64,000 nucleotides of DNA, taken from contig JACKJT010000002.1 of assembly GCA_020637795.1 (NCBI GenBank), positions 744,001-808,000 on the forward strand, given 5' to 3'. The stretch's first letter is position 1. The number at the start of each line of letters is the position of its first letter. Below are positions 7,621-16,350 of the stretch, piece by piece. The notes under the pieces are model-generated. The model made no database searches, was not told the origin of the DNA, and worked only from the letters and a program-made list of their open reading frames with translations. Origin of the DNA: Hoeflea sp. (lineage in GTDB: Bacteria; Pseudomonadota; Alphaproteobacteria; Rhizobiales; Rhizobiaceae). The position numbers were made by a program, and so were the translations under genes.

Positions 7621-8454
7621 CTATTCCGCCGGGCCGAATGCGCGGATCACCTTGCGGGCCGCCGCCATCACCGGGTCGTGGGTTTCCTTCAGAATTGTCA
7701 CCCGGTCGAAGCGGTCCGGGTCACGGTTCACCGCCTCGCGCAGGGCGTGGCCAAAGGCCATCCTGAGTTCGGTGCCGATATTGAACTTGCAGATCCGCGA
7801 GCCGCGCGCCAGCGCCGTGCGCTGCGCCACCGGAACGCCCGATCCGCCATGGATGACCAGCGGCACCTCGGTCAGTACCTCGATCGCGCGGATCCGCGGC
7901 TCGTCGAGCCCGCCTTCCCTGTTCTGCTGCAGATGCACGTTGCCGACCGAGATCGCCATGGCATCGACGCGCGTGTCACGAGCGAAACGGGCGGCTTCCT
8001 CCGGGTCGGTGCCGGCGGAAGTCTCGCCTCCCGAATAGCCGACAAAGCCGATCTCGCCCTCGCAGGAGATCCCTGCCCCGTGCGCCATTTCGGCGATCCG
8101 CGCGGTCTCCTCGATATTCTGCGCGAGCGGCTTGCGCGAGCCGTCGAACATCAGCGAGGTGAAACCGCTCTCGAGCGCTTCGCGGCATTCCTCGAACGTG
8201 TAGCCATGATCGAGATGCGCGACGACTGGAACTGACGCGTTTTCAGCGAGATGCCGGAACATCTTGCCAAGGATCGGCAGCGGCGTGTGCGCCCGGCAGG
8301 ACGGGCCGGCCTGCAGGATCACCGGCAGGTTCTCGGCTTCCGCGGCGGCCACATAGGCACGCATGTCCTCCCAGCCGAGCGTCACCAGCCCGGCCACCGC
8401 ATATCCCTGCTTAAGCGCCGGCTGAAGCACATCGGCGAGTGTGGCAATGCTCAT
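7621..8454 (-). CDS. Class II fructose-bisphosphate aldolase family protein (IolJ-type)
   Basis: 277 residues of the zinc-dependent class II aldolase family, with the metal-site motif VVAHLDHGYTFEEC, then SCEGEIGFVGYSGGE, a VNGVH-like SVGNVHL and phosphate-binding VIHGGSGVP and KFNIGTELR. In inositol catabolism this family (IolJ) splits 2-deoxy-5-keto-gluconate 6-phosphate into dihydroxyacetone phosphate and malonate semialdehyde. The start overlaps the iolB stop by 4 bases (ATGA), so the two are translationally coupled. Position supports the IolJ role over glycolytic FbaA. Confidence 0.85.
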   Translation of the reverse strand: MSIATLADVLQPALKQGYAVAGLVTLGWEDMRAYVAAAEAENLPVILQAGPSCRAHTPLPILGKMFRHLAENASVPVVAHLDHGYTFEECREALESGFTSLMFDGSRKPLAQNIEETARIAEMAHGAGISCEGEIGFVGYSGGETSAGTDPEEAARFARDTRVDAMAISVGNVHLQQNREGGLDEPRIRAIEVLTEVPLVIHGGSGVPVAQRTALARGSRICKFNIGTELRMAFGHALREAVNRDPDRFDRVTILKETHDPVMAAARKVIRAFGPAE

Positions 8455-9293
8455 TTGAACTTCGCGACCATGTCCTTGATGCCCGGGATCGTCTCGATCT
8501 GGTAGGCATGGGTGGGCTGGAAATACTGGATCAGCGAGCGCTGGCTAAGCCCGCCGAGTATGGTGAAATAATACATTTCGTAACCCGGCAGCACGCAGCA
8601 CGGGTGGTAGCCCTTGTCGAGGCAGATCGTCGATCCGTCGACGATATGATAGGCGTCGCCCGGCTTGTTGTCCTCGCGCTGCAGCATCTGCACCCCGGAG
8701 CCGTAATTGGGCCGGAAGCGGAAATTGTAGGTCTCGTCGTGCCGGGTCTCGTCGGGCAGACGGTCGGTGTCGTGCTTGTGGCTCGGGAAGCCCGACCAGC
8801 CGCCCTGCCCGACGGTGAACAGTTCGCTGACCAGGAGCCGGCCAACCTTGCCGTGGTGCTTCTGGCCGAGGATGTGCTTGATCTTGCGGTGGGTCTTGGT
8901 GTCGTCCGAGCCGTACTGCACCAGGTCAAGCCCGTCTGCGCGCACCTCGAACGGCTCAAGCACCTTGTCGTATTTGGCTCCGGCGATGAAGGTCTCGGTC
9001 TGATCCGACACGCAGACGATCGTCACCTTGGCGCCGACCGGCACATAGACGCCTTCGGGCTCGCCGTCCCAGACATCGACGCCGCGATTTCCCAGCCTGG
9101 CGAAGGACACGCCCTCGACACTGACATCGACCGTGCCGGTGGCGGGCACGATGCAGGTCTCGTAGCCGGGCACCTGGTACTCGAACGCCTCGCCCTTCCT
9201 GAGCTTGACGATGTTGAAATAGTTCAGCGGCACACAGGCATCGTCGACGTCCACGATCGGCTTGTTCTGGTTGTCATAGGGCGCGATATGCAT
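8451..9293 (-). CDS. iolB: 5-Deoxy-glucuronate isomerase
   Basis: 280 residues, the normal length for IolB, a double cupin. Characteristic segments are WSGFPSHKHDTDRLPDETRH, which holds the metal-binding histidines and acid, HDETYNFRF, and GYHPCCVLPGYEMYYFTILG. The enzyme converts 5-deoxy-glucuronate to 2-deoxy-5-keto-gluconate in inositol breakdown. It lies 29 bases after iolC, and its own stop overlaps the aldolase start. Confidence 0.95.
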   Translation of the reverse strand: MHIAPYDNQNKPIVDVDDACVPLNYFNIVKLRKGEAFEYQVPGYETCIVPATGTVDVSVEGVSFARLGNRGVDVWDGEPEGVYVPVGAKVTIVCVSDQTETFIAGAKYDKVLEPFEVRADGLDLVQYGSDDTKTHRKIKHILGQKHHGKVGRLLVSELFTVGQGGWSGFPSHKHDTDRLPDETRHDETYNFRFRPNYGSGVQMLQREDNKPGDAYHIVDGSTICLDKGYHPCCVLPGYEMYYFTILGGLSQRSLIQYFQPTHAYQIETIPGIKDMVAKFK

Positions 9294-9322
9294 TGTTGTG
9301 GTCCTTTCGAAGTCTCCGGGGC

Positions 9323-10303
9323 TCAGACATGGGTCGGGCCGGGATGGGATGTGAGGAAGGCCTCATATTGTTCGGCGTCAGGCATCGCCGGGGCGCAGCC
9401 GGGCCGGGAAACGACGATTGCGGCGCAGGCCGAGCCGCGCAGCACCGCGTCGCGAATGTCGCGGCCTTCCGACAGCGAGGCCAGCAGGCCCGCCATGAAA
9501 CTGTCGCCCGCTCCGGTCGGCTTGAGCGCCTCGACCGGATAGATTCCGGTGCGGATTTCCTGGCGGTCGAAAAACGTCACCGCCCCTTCGGGGCCCATCT
9601 TGTAGACCACGATTGCGGCGCTCGAACCGGCCAGCTCGCGCGCCTTGTCGAGGCCCTTGTCGATGCCGCCGGCCATGAAGCCGAATTCCTCGTCATTGCC
9701 GACAATGACATCGGCAAGGCTGCCGGCGCGTGACAGCACCTCTTCCGCCACCTGCGGTGACGGCCAGGAATAGGGCCGGTAATCGACATCGAAGATGATC
9801 GGCAGGCCGGCCGCTCGCGCCAGCTCAAAGGCGCGGAAGGAGGCCGAGCGCGACGGCTCGGCGGCAAACACGGTGCCGGCGGTGATCAGCGCACCGTAGC
9901 CGGCATAATCGACCGCCTCGACATCGGCGAGGCTCATCTGGAAGTCGGCGGCATTGTTGCGGTAGATGACGCTCTGGTGCTCCTCGACACGGGTCTCGTA
10001 GACCGCAAGCGAGGTCCGGTATTCGCCGGCAACCGTCTTCACATGGCTGCGGTCGACGCCGTAGTGGTCAAGCTGGTTGAGACAATACCAGCCGACGGCG
10101 TCGTCAGACACCCGCGTTACCAGCGCGGCCTTGCAGCCGAACTTGACCAGGCCGGCGGCGATGTTGGCGCTGGAGCCGCCCATCGCCACCATCATCGAGG
10201 TCGCCTCGCGAGTCCGGGTGCCGGCGGGGTCGGGCGACAGATCCATGCCGACGCGGCCGATGACGAGGAAGTTCCGCGCTCTTATGCCCTCGAGAACATT
10301 CAT
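9323..10303 (-). CDS. iolC: 5-Dehydro-2-deoxygluconokinase
   Basis: 326 residues from ATG 10303; the open frame runs further upstream but that part overlaps the oxygenase gene out of frame and is not protein-like. PfkB-family kinase: the substrate-binding motif GGSSANIAAGLVKFG near the N-terminus and the catalytic KPTGAGDSFMAGLLASL near the C-terminus are clear. It phosphorylates 2-deoxy-5-keto-gluconate at C6. The start overlaps the stop of the dioxygenase gene by 4 bases, so it is coupled to it. Confidence 0.93.
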   Translation of the reverse strand: MNVLEGIRARNFLVIGRVGMDLSPDPAGTRTREATSMMVAMGGSSANIAAGLVKFGCKAALVTRVSDDAVGWYCLNQLDHYGVDRSHVKTVAGEYRTSLAVYETRVEEHQSVIYRNNAADFQMSLADVEAVDYAGYGALITAGTVFAAEPSRSASFRAFELARAAGLPIIFDVDYRPYSWPSPQVAEEVLSRAGSLADVIVGNDEEFGFMAGGIDKGLDKARELAGSSAAIVVYKMGPEGAVTFFDRQEIRTGIYPVEALKPTGAGDSFMAGLLASLSEGRDIRDAVLRGSACAAIVVSRPGCAPAMPDAEQYEAFLTSHPGPTHV

Positions 10304-11148
10304 GCCCGGCCTTCCGCATTGCCGGCGCGCGCCGCATCGAGCACTTCCGGATAGGGATAATTGAGCCCGAGAAGCTGGCGCATGTCGGGGCTCGCCGCGT
10401 CGATGAAGGATTGCGGCAGCGCCGCCGGCATGTCCTCCATCGGCTTGACCCATTTGGGCAGGTACTGGATCAGGATTGCGCTGCGGTCATGGTCCGACCG
10501 GTTGGGCATGGCGCAATGCCAGGTCACGCCGTAAAACAGCGCCACGTCGCCGGGCTCGCCCAGCATCCGCTCGCAGCGCTCATAAAACCGGTCCTCCGCT
10601 GTCGGGTAGCGCAACTGCTTCTGGCTTCCGGGCACGTAAGCCGTGGCGCCGCTTTCCTCGGTGAACGGATCGAGGATCACCGAGACCTGGGCATTCATCG
10701 GAAACGAGCCGTTGAAGCCCACCGGATGGGTCTCCGGCTTGTGGAAATCCCAATAGGGATAATCGACATGCGGCTCCTGCCCCGGTCCCCCCGGAAGGAT
10801 CCGGTTGGCGGCAATCGATCCCATGATGAATTCGGTGCCGAGAAACTTGCGCAGGATGTCCATCAGCACCGGATGTGCCGCCATGCGCGAAAACACCTCG
10901 CCCTTGGCGAGCAGGTTCCAGACCCGGCGCTGCAGGCTGATCTTGCCCTCCTGCTCCGCCGCGCCCTGGAAATGCGTGACCTTCTCAGCCTCGTTCTCCG
11001 AGTGCGCCATGACGATGGCGCGCGCCTCGGCAATATCCTCGGGCGTGAACAGGCCGGAGATGGCGACAGCGCCGCCGCCATTGAGCAGTTCCTCGATGAT
11101 GGTGTCCGGATCGGCCGTCTGTGCGGTAAAGCGTTTCATCTCAGACAC
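10300..11148 (-). CDS. Phytanoyl-CoA dioxygenase (PhyH) family Fe(II)/2-oxoglutarate oxygenase
   Basis: 282 residues, typical of the PhyH superfamily. The Fe-binding HxD lies in EPHVDYPYWD, the distal His in GVTWHCAMPNRSDHDRSAIL, where the following Arg should bind 2-oxoglutarate. These enzymes hydroxylate or oxidatively demethylate small molecules. It sits inside the iol operon between iolD and iolC, overlapping both (8 and 4 bases), which is not the usual content of an iol operon. Its substrate is probably an inositol derivative, which is inference from context. Confidence 0.88.
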   Translation of the reverse strand: MSEMKRFTAQTADPDTIIEELLNGGGAVAISGLFTPEDIAEARAIVMAHSENEAEKVTHFQGAAEQEGKISLQRRVWNLLAKGEVFSRMAAHPVLMDILRKFLGTEFIMGSIAANRILPGGPGQEPHVDYPYWDFHKPETHPVGFNGSFPMNAQVSVILDPFTEESGATAYVPGSQKQLRYPTAEDRFYERCERMLGEPGDVALFYGVTWHCAMPNRSDHDRSAILIQYLPKWVKPMEDMPAALPQSFIDAASPDMRQLLGLNYPYPEVLDAARAGNAEGRA

Positions 11149-13006
11149 CCTTGCGCTGTTTCACTCTGGTCGCTTCCTGCTCCTCGTGCGCAGCCTTGAC
11201 CTTGGGATTTTCGGTCACGTGCGGCGTGCCGACTTCCCACCAGGCATGGCCTTGCGTGGTCCAGCCATCATAGGCATCGACCTTCATGACGATCACATGG
11301 GTCTTTGGGCTCGCCTTGGCGCGCTTGAACGCTTCGCCGAGTTCCGCCGGGTTGGAGACGGTTTCCGCGATCGCACCCATCGCCGCCGCATGCGCCTCGA
11401 AATCCACCGCGAAGGGCTCGGCGACGGTGGGGCAATCGGCAATCAGGTTGTTGAAGCTCTCGTTGCCGGTGTTGTTCTGCAGCTTGTTGATGACGGCAAA
11501 GCCGCCATTGTCGAGCACCAGGATGATCAGCTTGCGGTCGCTCAGCACCGAGGAGTAGATGTCCGAATTCATCAGCAGGTAGGAGCCGTCGCCGACGAAG
11601 ACGATGGTGTCCTTGTCCGGCTCGCGCTCGAACTGCGCGATGCGGGCGCCCCATCCGCCGGAAATCTCGTAGCCCATGCAGGAAAAGCCGAACTCGACGT
11701 CGACCGTGCCGATATCGAGCGTGCGCCAGTTTGCGGTGACTTCCGCAGGCAGTCCGCCCGCGGCGGTAACCACCCGGTCGCGGGGATCGCACAGCGCGTT
11801 GACCACGCCGATCGCCTGCGCATAGGAATTGGGCCGGTTGCCATGCGCCACATTGCCCGCGACATAGGCGTCCCACGCCTTCCGCTCGGCTTGCGCGAAC
11901 GAGGTCCAGTCCGCCGGCGTCATGTAGCCGCCAAGCGCCGTATCGATCGCTTCGATCCCGAGTTTCGCATCTCCCACCACCGGCAGCGACAGGTGTTTGG
12001 AGGCATCGTGGCGGGCGGCGTTGAGTGAAACCAGTTTCGCCGCCTTGTCGAACGCCGTCCACGATCCGGTGGTGAAATCCTGCAGCCGCGTGCCGATGGC
12101 GATGATGACATCGGCCTTTTCGGCAACCGCGTTGGCGCTGTCCGAGCCGGTGACGCCGACGGGGCCGATGTTGAGCGGGTGCTCGTTGAGCAGGTTCGCC
12201 CGCCCGGCGATGGTCTCGATCACTGGAATCTGCCGGGCTTCGGCGAAAGTGGTCAGTTCCTTGACCGCGCGCGAATACTGCACGCCGCCGCCGGCGATGA
12301 TCACCGGCCGTTTTGCCGATGCGATTGCCGCCGCGGCGTCGGTGACTTCATTGGTATCGGGCGCCTGACGGCGGATGCGATGGACTTTCTTTTCAAACAG
12401 CTCGACCGGGTAGTCATAGGCCCAGCCCTGCACATCCTGCGGCAGGCCGAGGAACGCCGGGCCGCAATCGGCCGGATCGAGCATGGTGACGATCGCCGCC
12501 GGCAGCGACTGGATGATCTGCGCCGGATGGGTAATCCGGTCCCAGTAGCGGCTGACCGCCTTGAAGGCGTCGTTTAATCCCATGGCGGGATTGCCGAAAT
12601 GCTCGAGCTGCTGCAGCACCGGGTCCGGCAGCCGGGTCAGGAAGATATCGCCGCACAACATCAGCATCGGCAGCCGGTTGGCGTGCGCCAGCGCCGCGGA
12701 TGTCAAGAGATTGGCGGTTCCCGGGCCGGCCGACGCCGTGCAGAACATGAAACGCTGCCTGAGCCACTGCTTGGCGTAGCCGGCAGCGGCAAAGCCCATG
12801 CTCTGCTCGTTCTGGCCGCGGTAGAGCGGCAGCTCCGCACGATGATCATACAGCGCCTCGCCCAGGCAGGTGACGTTGCCATGGCCGAAAATGCCGAAGC
12901 CGCCGCCGCACAGGCGCATCTCCTCGCCGTCGATTTCAATGAACTGGTTGGCCAGGTACCTGATGATGGCCTGCGCTGTCGTCAGCCGAACGGTCCCGTC
13001 ATTCAT
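11141..13006 (-). CDS. iolD: 3D-(3,5/4)-trihydroxycyclohexane-1,2-dione hydrolase
   Basis: 621 residues from ATG 13006; GGGAGG lies upstream, and the longer open frame to 14074 runs antisense through another gene. It is a thiamine diphosphate enzyme: the N-terminal domain has the cofactor-activating Glu in YRGQNEQSMGFAAAGYAKQ, the C-terminal domain GDGSYLLMNSDIYSS and LDNGGFAVIN for diphosphate and Mg binding. It opens the ring of the diketone to 5-deoxy-glucuronate. It is the first gene of the minus-strand operon, and its promoter region with a LacI-type operator is shared with the divergent dehydrogenase gene. Confidence 0.95.
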   Translation of the reverse strand: MNDGTVRLTTAQAIIRYLANQFIEIDGEEMRLCGGGFGIFGHGNVTCLGEALYDHRAELPLYRGQNEQSMGFAAAGYAKQWLRQRFMFCTASAGPGTANLLTSAALAHANRLPMLMLCGDIFLTRLPDPVLQQLEHFGNPAMGLNDAFKAVSRYWDRITHPAQIIQSLPAAIVTMLDPADCGPAFLGLPQDVQGWAYDYPVELFEKKVHRIRRQAPDTNEVTDAAAAIASAKRPVIIAGGGVQYSRAVKELTTFAEARQIPVIETIAGRANLLNEHPLNIGPVGVTGSDSANAVAEKADVIIAIGTRLQDFTTGSWTAFDKAAKLVSLNAARHDASKHLSLPVVGDAKLGIEAIDTALGGYMTPADWTSFAQAERKAWDAYVAGNVAHGNRPNSYAQAIGVVNALCDPRDRVVTAAGGLPAEVTANWRTLDIGTVDVEFGFSCMGYEISGGWGARIAQFEREPDKDTIVFVGDGSYLLMNSDIYSSVLSDRKLIILVLDNGGFAVINKLQNNTGNESFNNLIADCPTVAEPFAVDFEAHAAAMGAIAETVSNPAELGEAFKRAKASPKTHVIVMKVDAYDGWTTQGHAWWEVGTPHVTENPKVKAAHEEQEATRVKQRKGV

Positions 13007-13102
13007 GAGCGCTGTAACCTCCCGATGGCAGCGGCAGATTCTCCGGATTGTTTCCGGTTGCCAAAATGCCGCTTGCGAAACTCCGATTCCGAGGATACTT
13101 AT

Positions 13103-13120
13103 TTTGCAACCGGTTGCAAA
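13103..13120. promoter_or_regulatory. LacI-type operator in the iol divergent promoter
   Basis: TTTGCAACCGGTTGCAAA is a perfect 18-bp palindrome with the central CG step typical of LacI-family operators. It lies between iolD (start 13006) and the divergent dehydrogenase (start 13145), only 24 bases before the latter. The same 18 bases form the core of the palindrome at 22746-22777 beside the LacI gene. Confidence 0.85.
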
Positions 13121-13144
13121 CTGAATTTCAAAACAGAGGCTGAT

Positions 13145-14248
13145 ATGGGAGAGATCGGCATCGGGATCGTCGGCGGAGGCTACATGGGCAAGGCCCATGC
13201 GGTGGCGATGACGGCTGTCGGCGCGGTGTTCGACACCGGTCTCAGGCCACGGCTCGAGATGGTCTCCGCAGGCTCGCCCGAATCGGCCGAACGCTACCGC
13301 AGAGCCTACGGGTTCCGGCGCGCCGCCCGCGACTGGCGGGAGCTGGTCGCCGACCAGAAAGTCGAGGCCGTCATCATCGCCTCGCCGCAATCCACCCACC
13401 GCGCCATTGCCGAGGCCGCCTTCGCGCTCGGCAAGCCGGTGCTGTGTGAAAAACCGATGGGCGCCACGCTGGACGACAGCCGCGCCATGGTCGAGGCGGC
13501 GGAGCAAAGCGGCGCGGCCAATATGGTCGGCTTCAACTATATCCGCACGCCCGCAAGCCAGTTCGCCCGGCAGCTGATCACCGAGGGTGCGATCGGCGAG
13601 ATCATCTGGTTCCGCGGCGAGCACACCGAGGATTTCTATGCCGACCCGCAAGCCCCTGCGAGTTGGCGAACCAACGGACAAGCCAACGGGACGATGGGCG
13701 ATCTCGCCCCGCACATGATCAACGCAGCACTGGCGCTGATCGGCCCGATCCGCGCGCTGGTTGCCGAGATCGAGACCGTTCACGCCACCCGGCCCGGCGG
13801 CGAGGTTTCGAATGACGACCAGGGCCAGATGATGTGCAGGTTCGACAATGGCGCGATGGGACAGATGCATTTCAGCCGCATCGCGACTGGCCGCAAGATG
13901 GGCTACGCCTACGAGATCACCGGCACCAGGGGCGCCATCCGCTTCGACCAGGAAGACCAGAACGCGCTGTGGCTCTACCGGATGGACGAGCCCGAGGCCG
14001 TGCGCGGCTTCAGGAAGATCCTCACCGGACCGGCGCATCCGGATTACCTGCCGTTCTGTCAGGGCCCCGGCCACGGCACCGGTTACCAGGACCAGATTAC
14101 AATCGAGGCGCGGGATTTTCTTCGTGCCATCGAGACCGGCGAGCCGGTCTGGCCGACATTCCGCGACGGGCTCGCGGTCAACGAAATCGTGGCGGCGGCC
14201 TTCGCCTCCTCACGGACCAAAACCTGGCAAACCATCCAAACGCTCTGA
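13145..14248 (+). CDS. Gfo/Idh/MocA family oxidoreductase (inositol dehydrogenase-like)
   Basis: 367 residues. Rossmann motif GIVGGGYMGKAHAVAM at the N-terminus, catalytic Lys in LCEKPMGATL, and TMGDLAPHMINAALALIG in the second domain. The family oxidises sugars or cyclitols with NAD(P)+. First gene of the plus-strand iol operon, divergent from iolD; the next gene starts 11 bases after its stop. The substrate may be another inositol isomer (scyllo- or D-chiro-inositol) or a derivative; I cannot decide from sequence. Confidence 0.9.
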   Translation: MGEIGIGIVGGGYMGKAHAVAMTAVGAVFDTGLRPRLEMVSAGSPESAERYRRAYGFRRAARDWRELVADQKVEAVIIASPQSTHRAIAEAAFALGKPVLCEKPMGATLDDSRAMVEAAEQSGAANMVGFNYIRTPASQFARQLITEGAIGEIIWFRGEHTEDFYADPQAPASWRTNGQANGTMGDLAPHMINAALALIGPIRALVAEIETVHATRPGGEVSNDDQGQMMCRFDNGAMGQMHFSRIATGRKMGYAYEITGTRGAIRFDQEDQNALWLYRMDEPEAVRGFRKILTGPAHPDYLPFCQGPGHGTGYQDQITIEARDFLRAIETGEPVWPTFRDGLAVNEIVAAAFASSRTKTWQTIQTL

Positions 14249-14259
14249 GGCATTAGGAC

Positions 14260-15150
14260 ATGACCATCCAAATCGGCAATGCGCCCTGTTCCTGGGGCGT
14301 GGAGTTTCCAAACGATCCGCGCAACCCGGCCTGGCGTACGGTGCTCTCCCAGTGCGCGCAAGCCGGCTACACCGGCATCGAGCTGGGACCCGTGGGCTTC
14401 ATGCCCGAGGACCCGGCGATCCTCGCCGAGGCGCTGGACGAGCACGGACTCGAACTTATCGGCGGCGTGGTGTTCCGTGCCTTTCATGATCCGGCCCAGT
14501 GGGACGACGTGATGGATGGCGCGGTCAGGACCTGCAAGGCGCTCAAGGCGCATGGCGCGCAGCACCTGGTGCTGATCGATTCGATCTCGCCGCGCCGCGC
14601 ACCGACCGCCGGCCGCGCCAGCGAGGCCGAGCAGATGGACCAGGCCGAGTGGTCCGCCTTCCGCGACCGCATAGCCACCGTGGCGAAGATGGGCGCCGAA
14701 GAGTATGGCCTCACCGTCGGCATCCATGCTCATGCCGCAGGCTTCATCGATTTCGAGCCGGAACTCGAGCGGCTGCTCGACGAGGTCGACGAGAGCATCC
14801 TGAAGATCTGCTTCGACACCGGCCACCATTCCTATGCGGGCTTTGATCCGGTCAGCTTCATGAAGCGTCACATCGACCGCATTTCCTACATGCATTTCAA
14901 GGACATCGACCCGGATGTGAAAGCGAAGGCGATTGCCAGCCGCACCGGCTTCTACGATGCCTGCGGGCAAGGAATCTTCTGCAATCTCGGCCAGGGCGAC
15001 GTTGATTTCCCGGCGGTACGGCAGATCCTGCTTGACCATGGTTTCGAGGGCTGGTGCACGGTAGAGCAGGATTGCGATCCGCTGCTCGATCCCGACACGT
15101 TGGGCGACGCCACCGCCAACCGCGCCTATCTCAAATCCATCGGCTTCTGA
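14260..15150 (+). CDS. Inosose dehydratase-like TIM barrel protein (IolE/MocC type)
   Basis: 296 residues of the sugar phosphate isomerase/epimerase (AP endonuclease 2-like) superfamily. It starts QIGNAPCSWGVEF, with metal-ligand segments GIELGPVGF, GIHAHAAGF, ICFDTGHHSYAGFDP, YMHFKDIDP and CTVEQDCDP. In the iol pathway this fold supplies IolE, which dehydrates scyllo-inosose to the diketone used by IolD; no other IolE candidate is in the window. The N-terminus differs from classic IolE (which has TNPIGWSND), so it could also be a MocC- or IolI-like enzyme. It lies between two dehydrogenase genes in one operon. Confidence 0.85.
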   Translation: MTIQIGNAPCSWGVEFPNDPRNPAWRTVLSQCAQAGYTGIELGPVGFMPEDPAILAEALDEHGLELIGGVVFRAFHDPAQWDDVMDGAVRTCKALKAHGAQHLVLIDSISPRRAPTAGRASEAEQMDQAEWSAFRDRIATVAKMGAEEYGLTVGIHAHAAGFIDFEPELERLLDEVDESILKICFDTGHHSYAGFDPVSFMKRHIDRISYMHFKDIDPDVKAKAIASRTGFYDACGQGIFCNLGQGDVDFPAVRQILLDHGFEGWCTVEQDCDPLLDPDTLGDATANRAYLKSIGF

Positions 15151-15165
15151 GCGGGGGACCTGACC

Positions 15166-16323
15166 ATGACAAAACTTAAATGGGGCATGATCGGCGGCGG
15201 TGAAGGCAGCCAGATCGGCCCGGCGCACCGGCTCGGCGCAGGCCTTGACGGCGAATTCGAGTTTTCTGCCGGCGCCCTCGACCACCGGCCCGATGCCGGC
15301 CGCGACTACGGCCAGCGGCTGGGCCTTGCAGGCGACCGCGCCTATGGCGACTGGCGCGAGATGCTCGACGGCGAGAAGAACCGCGACGACCGCATTGACC
15401 TGGTGACCGTCGCCACCCCCAACGCCACTCACTACGAAATCACCAAGGCCTTTCTCGAAGCGGGCTTTCATGTGCTGTGCGAGAAGCCGATGACCATGAC
15501 GGTGGCCGAGGGCGAGGACATCGTCCGCACCGCCCGCGCCATGGGAAAGATCTGCGCCGTCAATTACGGCTACACCGGCTACTCGCTGGTCCGCCACATG
15601 AAGGCGATGGTCGCCCGCGGGGATCTGGGCCGGATCCGGCTGGTCAAGGCCGAGTTCGCCCATGGCCACCATGCAGATGCAGCCGATGCCGACAATCCGC
15701 GGGTGCGCTGGCGTTATGATCCGGCCCAGGCCGGTGTCTCTGCGCAATTCGCCGATTGCGGCATCCACGCGCTGCACATGGTAAGCTTCGTCACCGGCCA
15801 GGAAGTGGAAAAACTCTCCGCCGACACGGTTTCCTGCATTTCGAGCCGCGAACTCGAGGACGACGCCATGGTCAATTTCCGCATGGACGGCGGGGCCGTC
15901 GGCCGGCTCTGGACCTCGTCCATCGCCATTGGCCGCCAGCACGGGCTGACGCTGCAGGTGTTCGGCGAAAACGGCGGATTGCGCTGGGCGCAGGAACAGC
16001 CCAACCAGCTCTATTTCATGCCGCTCGGCGGGCGGCTGCAGGTGATCGAGCGCGGCGAGGCCAATCTTTCTCCCGAAGCCGACCGCACCAGCCGCGTCAC
16101 CATCGGCCACGCCGAGGGCATGCCGCTGGCCTTCGCCAACATCTATCGCGACCTGGCCGAAGCCATCCGCGCGGAGAAACAGGGCCGCGCCATGGACCCC
16201 GCCGCCAACCTCTACCCCCGCGCCGAGGACGGGCTACGCTCGATGGCCGCAGTCTTCGCGGTGGCGGCGTCGGGCAAGGCCGATGGAAAATGGGTGGACG
16301 CACGGCCGCCGATGTTCCGCTAG
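15166..16323 (+). CDS. Gfo/Idh/MocA family oxidoreductase
   Basis: 385 residues, with MIGGGEGSQIGPAHRLGA at the dinucleotide-binding loop, catalytic Lys in LCEKPMTMTVAEGE, and SAQFADCGIHALHMVSFVTG. The family includes inositol, glucose-fructose and other sugar dehydrogenases. It begins 15 bases after the inosose dehydratase-like gene and ends the plus-strand iol operon. Longer than IolG by about 55 residues and clearly a different subfamily from the other two members here. Substrate unknown; a cyclitol or its oxidised form is likely from context. Confidence 0.9.
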   Translation: MTKLKWGMIGGGEGSQIGPAHRLGAGLDGEFEFSAGALDHRPDAGRDYGQRLGLAGDRAYGDWREMLDGEKNRDDRIDLVTVATPNATHYEITKAFLEAGFHVLCEKPMTMTVAEGEDIVRTARAMGKICAVNYGYTGYSLVRHMKAMVARGDLGRIRLVKAEFAHGHHADAADADNPRVRWRYDPAQAGVSAQFADCGIHALHMVSFVTGQEVEKLSADTVSCISSRELEDDAMVNFRMDGGAVGRLWTSSIAIGRQHGLTLQVFGENGGLRWAQEQPNQLYFMPLGGRLQVIERGEANLSPEADRTSRVTIGHAEGMPLAFANIYRDLAEAIRAEKQGRAMDPAANLYPRAEDGLRSMAAVFAVAASGKADGKWVDARPPMFR

Positions 16324-16350
16324 GGCGAGACGGGGCAAGCGCCGGCAGGC

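Noticed and set aside
13007..14074. N-terminal extension of iolD
   Set aside because: This part of the open frame is antisense to the divergent dehydrogenase gene and is not protein-like; a proper start and ribosome site lie at 13006.
14083..16110. 675-codon antisense frame over the plus-strand iol genes
   Set aside because: High GC keeps antisense frames open. The sense strand encodes two recognisable families with proper starts.
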